The notes beneath the pieces were generated by a model. That model was not told the DNA's origin and searched no databases. It saw only the letters and a program-made list of their open reading frames with translations. The position numbers and the translations under genes are program-made. 64,000 nucleotides of DNA from positions 744,001 to 808,000 of the forward strand of contig NZ_CANLGU010000002.1 in assembly GCF_947490405.1 (NCBI RefSeq), in the 5' to 3' direction. Shown here piece after piece: positions 61,972 to 64,000 of this stretch. Positions within the stretch are counted from its first letter, which is position 1. The number at the start of each line of letters is the position of its first letter. Source of the stretch: an uncultured Algibacter sp. (GTDB lineage Bacteria; Bacteroidota; Bacteroidia; Flavobacteriales; Flavobacteriaceae).

Positions 61972-64000
61972 ATGAAAAAAAGCGTATCAGTTATTTTATT
62001 AATGCTTATGTGCACGTTTACATTTGCTCAAAAATTTATTGAAAACCCTGAGTACGGATTATCTAAATACCCAGGGGAAATAACAAAAATTGAAATACAG
62101 GATACTACAACTGTGTTACATTTTAAAATAAAAAAGTTGCGATGGGGTTATTTTCATATATTAAAAGAATCTTATATTCAAGATTTAAGTGGTGATAACA
62201 AACTATTTGTTACCAAAGTAACAGGTGCCAAATTTAAAAGAAATGATTTTCCACCATCAGGAGAAGTAACGTATCAGTTATATTTCCCGCCTATTGATAA
62301 AACTGCTAAGACTATTGATTTTGGTGTAGAGAAAGAACGAGGTTGGCATGTTTATGATATTGTGTTACAAGAAGATGAAAGTAGTTTGTCAATACCAAAA
62401 GAACTAAGGGGGAATTGGCTTTTAGCAGATGGTAGTAATCGTTGGGATTATGGATTTAATTCTAAAAATGCCATTATAGAAAGTGCTATTTGGAATTATA
62501 AATCTATAGATAAGAAAGAGAATAAATATGCTATTTCTTTAGTAAGTAATGGTAAGACTAAAACAGTTTTTGCAAAACTAAATAAAAATGGGACGGTAGA
62601 TTTTGGTAATAGTGCTAAATCTTTAAAAACCTATAGTTTAGAAAAAGTAAATAATCCTGCTTTTAAATTAGCTTATGATGTTTTATATAGGGATACAAAT
62701 TTATTTAAAATAGATTTCACTACATATTCTGGAGTCGTTAAAAACTACACACCACGTGCTCAACAAAAAACAGGGATGATATATGTTAACGATATTTTTG
62801 TTGGAGAGCAGGTGTCTCATCTACTTAAAATAGCTGATGACGGAAGTTTCTCTGTAAAGCTTCCAATAAATTACCCGCAATCTATATTGGTTCGTATTGC
62901 TAATAGTAATACTTCTGTTTTTGTAGAGCCAGGTAAAGAAATATTTCATTACATAGATGGTGGAGATTCATTGTTTATGGGGAGTCTAGCACAAGTAAAT
63001 TCTGATTTGAATGCGTTAAATGAAATTAAATATTTCGATTACAAAATTATTAGAGATAGTATTGGAATACTATCGCCTAAAGATTATAAAGCAATTTGTT
63101 TAGATGCCCGCGATAAAGAACTTAAAGCTTTAGAGGCCTATAAAAGCTCAAGCTTTTTAAGCGTAAAAGCACACCAAATTAAGAAACTTGAAATTAATTA
63201 TGGGACACTAGTAAAAGCATTTGGATACGAAATGTATAAGGGGAGTTTAAAGCGTAGTAATGAAAAAGCAAAATCTAAAAAAAAGAAAAAGGCTTATAAA
63301 GCGTTTGAAGTTGATGAATCGTATTATGATTTTCTAACAAAAGATTTTATTGATAATAAATTAGCAGTATTATCAAACGAGTTTTATATTTTAATAAATA
63401 GAATAGCTTATGCTAAAATCTTTAAGGAAAATGAAAGGTCTGTGTATTCGTCAACAATAGCTGATATGGGAGATTGGCTGCAAAAAAATAACAAAGAGCT
63501 TTCTGTTGATGAATTAGCTATGATAGAAATGAGTAAAGAAATTGAAACACCTGAGGTGCTAAAAAAACAAGAGGCATTTAGAAAGGTTCATGGTAAAGTT
63601 CAACAGGCATTTTATAAAAAATATATGAAGGATTATCAAGATTTTTTAAAAGAAAATAAAGATGAATCTGAAAGTGATACTCCGTTTATGTTAAGAATGG
63701 CGGATTATTCTAAGAAAAAAGGAGCTGTTTTACTAGATGAAGAAATTTTAATGCTTGAGGCTATAAAAACTTTAAAAACACCCGAAGAAGAAGAAAAAGA
63801 AAGGGGGTTCAATTCAGAATATGGTAAAGTAAGAAAGGCTTTTTATAAGAAGCATAATCATATTATTACAGATATTGCAAGAGATAGAATGGCGTCTAAG
63901 AAGCATAACAGGATGAAGAGTTTTTTCGGTGTATCTGATGCATTTTTATTTGATATACTAAAATTACACGATGCAAATAAGAAGTTAAATGATTTTGAAG
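61972..64000 (+). CDS. Large exported protein, C-terminus beyond window
   Basis: The frame is open from the ATG at 61972 through the last base, 676 codons so far. Signal peptide ending F-T-F-A-Q. The first part is a beta-sandwich-like region (about 20-150), then a segment resembling the N-terminal domain of Bacteroidota thioredoxin-like (TlpA/DUF4369) proteins (Y-V-N-D-I-F-V-G-E-Q, F-S-V-K-L-P, V-E-P-G-K-E), then a long helical Lys/Glu-rich region. A thioredoxin domain with CxxC would be expected near the missing C-terminus if this assignment is right; I cannot check that here. Confidence 0.8.
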   Translation, partial: MKKSVSVILLMLMCTFTFAQKFIENPEYGLSKYPGEITKIEIQDTTTVLHFKIKKLRWGYFHILKESYIQDLSGDNKLFVTKVTGAKFKRNDFPPSGEVTYQLYFPPIDKTAKTIDFGVEKERGWHVYDIVLQEDESSLSIPKELRGNWLLADGSNRWDYGFNSKNAIIESAIWNYKSIDKKENKYAISLVSNGKTKTVFAKLNKNGTVDFGNSAKSLKTYSLEKVNNPAFKLAYDVLYRDTNLFKIDFTTYSGVVKNYTPRAQQKTGMIYVNDIFVGEQVSHLLKIADDGSFSVKLPINYPQSILVRIANSNTSVFVEPGKEIFHYIDGGDSLFMGSLAQVNSDLNALNEIKYFDYKIIRDSIGILSPKDYKAICLDARDKELKALEAYKSSSFLSVKAHQIKKLEINYGTLVKAFGYEMYKGSLKRSNEKAKSKKKKKAYKAFEVDESYYDFLTKDFIDNKLAVLSNEFYILINRIAYAKIFKENERSVYSSTIADMGDWLQKNNKELSVDELAMIEMSKEIETPEVLKKQEAFRKVHGKVQQAFYKKYMKDYQDFLKENKDESESDTPFMLRMADYSKKKGAVLLDEEILMLEAIKTLKTPEEEEKERGFNSEYGKVRKAFYKKHNHIITDIARDRMASKKHNRMKSFFGVSDAFLFDILKLHDANKKLNDFE

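Overview
The window looks like a chromosomal segment of a marine-type Flavobacteriaceae (Bacteroidota). The evidence is the low G+C content, the gliding / type IX secretion genes (gldB, gldC, gldK-L-M-N), promoters of the Bacteroidota form TTTG-N19-TAnnTTTG, a CTnDOT-like tyrosine recombinase and several lipoproteins with acidic residues after the lipobox Cys. No species can be named from the sequence alone.

Core region 1 (1-34600). It opens with the end of mrdA (PBP2) and rodA (cell elongation), then a lipoprotein form of peptide deformylase and two small exported proteins. gldC-gldB, nadE, an atypical response regulator, dnaG and a GIY-YIG protein follow. A long leftward block holds miaB, a small conserved protein, a sigma-54 activator, lptE, a TPR-like protein, secG, then groES and groEL. 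After it come a beta-propeller lipoprotein, a membrane protein, an LpxR-like protein, topA, a degenerate arginase-fold protein, the gldKLMN cluster, a FAD oxidoreductase, a DUF983 protein, an ABC-F ATPase, a leucine-rich repeat protein and a small Cys-rich protein.

Genomic island (34635-52839). An 18.2-kb element sits in the 3' half of an initiator tRNA-Met gene, bounded by a perfect 44-bp direct repeat. It carries a tyrosine integrase next to the intact tRNA, a winged-helix protein behind a repeat-rich leader, and a compact five-gene leftward defence operon: DUF2779 nuclease, type III modification methylase, type III restriction helicase-nuclease, McrB-like GTPase, McrC-like nuclease. Next come an ssb-neighbour-type small protein, a short RadC/JAMM protein, an XRE repressor with two matching operators, two unknown proteins, an excisionase-like HTH protein, a membrane-anchored metalloprotease and a large exported protein. 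The defence operon is the main candidate for an undescribed combined system. Its genes are nearly touching or overlapping, its McrB has a duplicated N-terminal module and a PUA/EVE-like insertion inside the GTPase domain, and the operon is flanked by imperfect inverted repeats.

Core region 2 (52840-64000). After the displaced tRNA terminator there is a haloperoxidase gene remnant, then a LacI-family regulator divergent from kdgK and eda (KDG phosphorylation and KDPG cleavage, the lower part of uronate/alginate-type catabolism) with two palindromic operators. These are followed by an FKBP-type isomerase lipoprotein, era, a collagen-like/propeller lipoprotein, a membrane protein, der, and a large exported protein that runs off the window.
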